A DNA stretch of 6,434 bases from Acidobacteriota bacterium (GTDB taxonomy: Bacteria; Acidobacteriota; Terriglobia; Terriglobales; Acidobacteriaceae). The DNA lies in assembly GCA_003225615.1 (NCBI GenBank), contig QIAS01000354.1:1-6434 (forward strand), given 5' to 3'. Of the stretch, positions 5,754 through 6,434 are shown piece after piece. The notes beneath the pieces were generated by a model that was not told where the DNA came from, made no database searches, and worked only from the letters and a program-made list of their open reading frames with translations. The position numbers and the translations under genes were made by a program. The stretch's first letter is position 1; each line of letters begins with the position of its first letter.

Positions 5754-6434
5754 ATGTTCGTCTTGGCAAGGTGGTTGGCAGGCATTGCCGCCGTTGTGGG
5801 AATTCTGTTTTCCTGGGGTTGTGTTGGTGTCACTGGCAAACCGTTGCCCTTGCAAGCGCAACTCACCGTGGCGTTAGCAGGTGGCGGATCAGGGACCGTC
5901 ACGAGCGCTCCTGCAGGAATAAACTGCGGGCAAACCTGCACCGCAAATTTCAGCACCGGCGGCACGGTGACCCTCACAGCGACTCCGGGTACCGGGATGG
6001 TATTTGCTGGTTGGTCAGGCGCGTGCACGGGCACGTCGACCTGCACGGTTACTCTCAATACGGCGGCAACTACGACTGCAACCTTCAACGCCACGGTCCG
6101 GGCCATCACGCACATCATCTTCATGGCGCAAGAGAACCGCTCGCTTGATCACTACTTTGGCACGATGCATGACTACTGGGCAAAGAACGGGTTCAAAGAC
6201 CAGCCATTCGATGGCTTGCCACAATTCAATTCGCCGGCCGGCCCCGCCCCCACGAATCCTGGTTGCGATCCGGCATTCCCCTGGAATCCGCCAAGCCAAA
6301 CGCCGGACTGCACGATTGACAAGGCGAGCCCCGCAGTTACTTCCTACCATCTTCAAACCATGTGTCTTGAGAACCTGAGCCCATCTTGGAACGAGAGCCA
6401 TGTGGATTTCAGTTACTTTGATCCTACGGACTCC
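5754..6434 (+). CDS. Secreted phosphoesterase (phospholipase C family, PF04185) with N-terminal InlB-type repeat, 5' part only
   Basis: The frame is open from ATG 5754 to the window end (227 codons). It starts with a hydrophobic export signal (about 5-22); C23 follows SWG, a poor lipobox, so a lipoprotein is possible but unlikely. Residues about 36-112 form a divergent InlB-type bacterial repeat: GSGTVTSAPAGINCG, then VTLTATP, FAGWSGAC and TCTVTLN, with C58/C62 and C91/C97 as likely disulphides. The catalytic domain begins at about 117 with ITHIIFMAQENRSLDHYFG. E127 and N128 in QENRS correspond to metal-binding residues at the start of the phosphoesterase family, which includes non-haemolytic phospholipase C and acid phosphatase AcpA. 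The remaining catalytic domain, several hundred residues, lies outside. AAAAGGAG ends at 5739, leaving an unusually long 14-nt spacer, but no better in-frame start exists. Substrate unknown: phospholipid or another phosphate ester. Confidence 0.9.
   Translation, partial: MFVLARWLAGIAAVVGILFSWGCVGVTGKPLPLQAQLTVALAGGGSGTVTSAPAGINCGQTCTANFSTGGTVTLTATPGTGMVFAGWSGACTGTSTCTVTLNTAATTTATFNATVRAITHIIFMAQENRSLDHYFGTMHDYWAKNGFKDQPFDGLPQFNSPAGPAPTNPGCDPAFPWNPPSQTPDCTIDKASPAVTSYHLQTMCLENLSPSWNESHVDFSYFDPTDS

Noticed and set aside
5669..6124. 151-codon minus-strand frame rich in Val/Pro
   Set aside because: It is antisense to the phosphoesterase gene, whose frame contains the signal peptide, repeat and QENRS motif; the Val/Pro/Thr pattern is the complement of the Thr/Gly-rich repeat.

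Overview
The window is about 57% GC by eye and densely coding. It reads like a soil- or sediment-type Acidobacteriota genome (Terriglobia/Acidobacteriales-like). That placement is inferred from protein style: a phosphoesterase with an N-terminal divergent InlB-type repeat, a periplasmic molybdenum hydroxylase of the YagTSR/Pao type, and a helical module in its large subunit that I associate with this phylum. No marker gene is present to prove it.

Positions 1-4022, minus strand: a tightly packed molybdenum-hydroxylase operon (xanthine dehydrogenase/aldehyde oxidoreductase family). In transcription order it holds a Tat-exported [2Fe-2S] subunit (4022-3384), a molybdopterin-binding catalytic subunit (3380-1017), a FAD-binding subunit (1016-59), and the first 20 codons of a fourth, unidentified gene (from 62 off the window edge). 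Intergenic distances are 3, 0 and -4 nt, so the genes are translationally coupled. Two things are unusual. The catalytic subunit carries an extra helical module of about 57 residues between its hammerhead domain and its molybdopterin domain. The FAD subunit is broken by a small deletion plus frameshift at about 479-488.

Positions 4023-4400: operon leader, a decayed C-terminal remnant of a PIN-domain (VapC-like) toxin, and a strong intrinsic terminator. Positions 4418-4741, minus strand: a small secreted mono-haem cytochrome c, preceded by a near-consensus sigma-54 type -24/-12 element (4796-4811) and a 5'-leader hairpin.

Positions 4742-5076 form the divergent intergenic region. Position 5077 onward, plus strand: a small secreted or membrane protein of unknown function (5077-5514), a 239-nt gap with a hairpin but no gene, then the start of a large secreted phosphoesterase (phospholipase C family, PF04185) with an N-terminal InlB-type repeat, running off the window end.

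The likely physiological theme is periplasmic. An exported molybdenum hydroxylase oxidises an aldehyde or N-heterocycle and could pass electrons through its iron-sulphur subunit to the neighbouring soluble cytochrome c. With the FAD subunit disrupted, a direct [2Fe-2S]-to-cytochrome route is an attractive but unproven idea.
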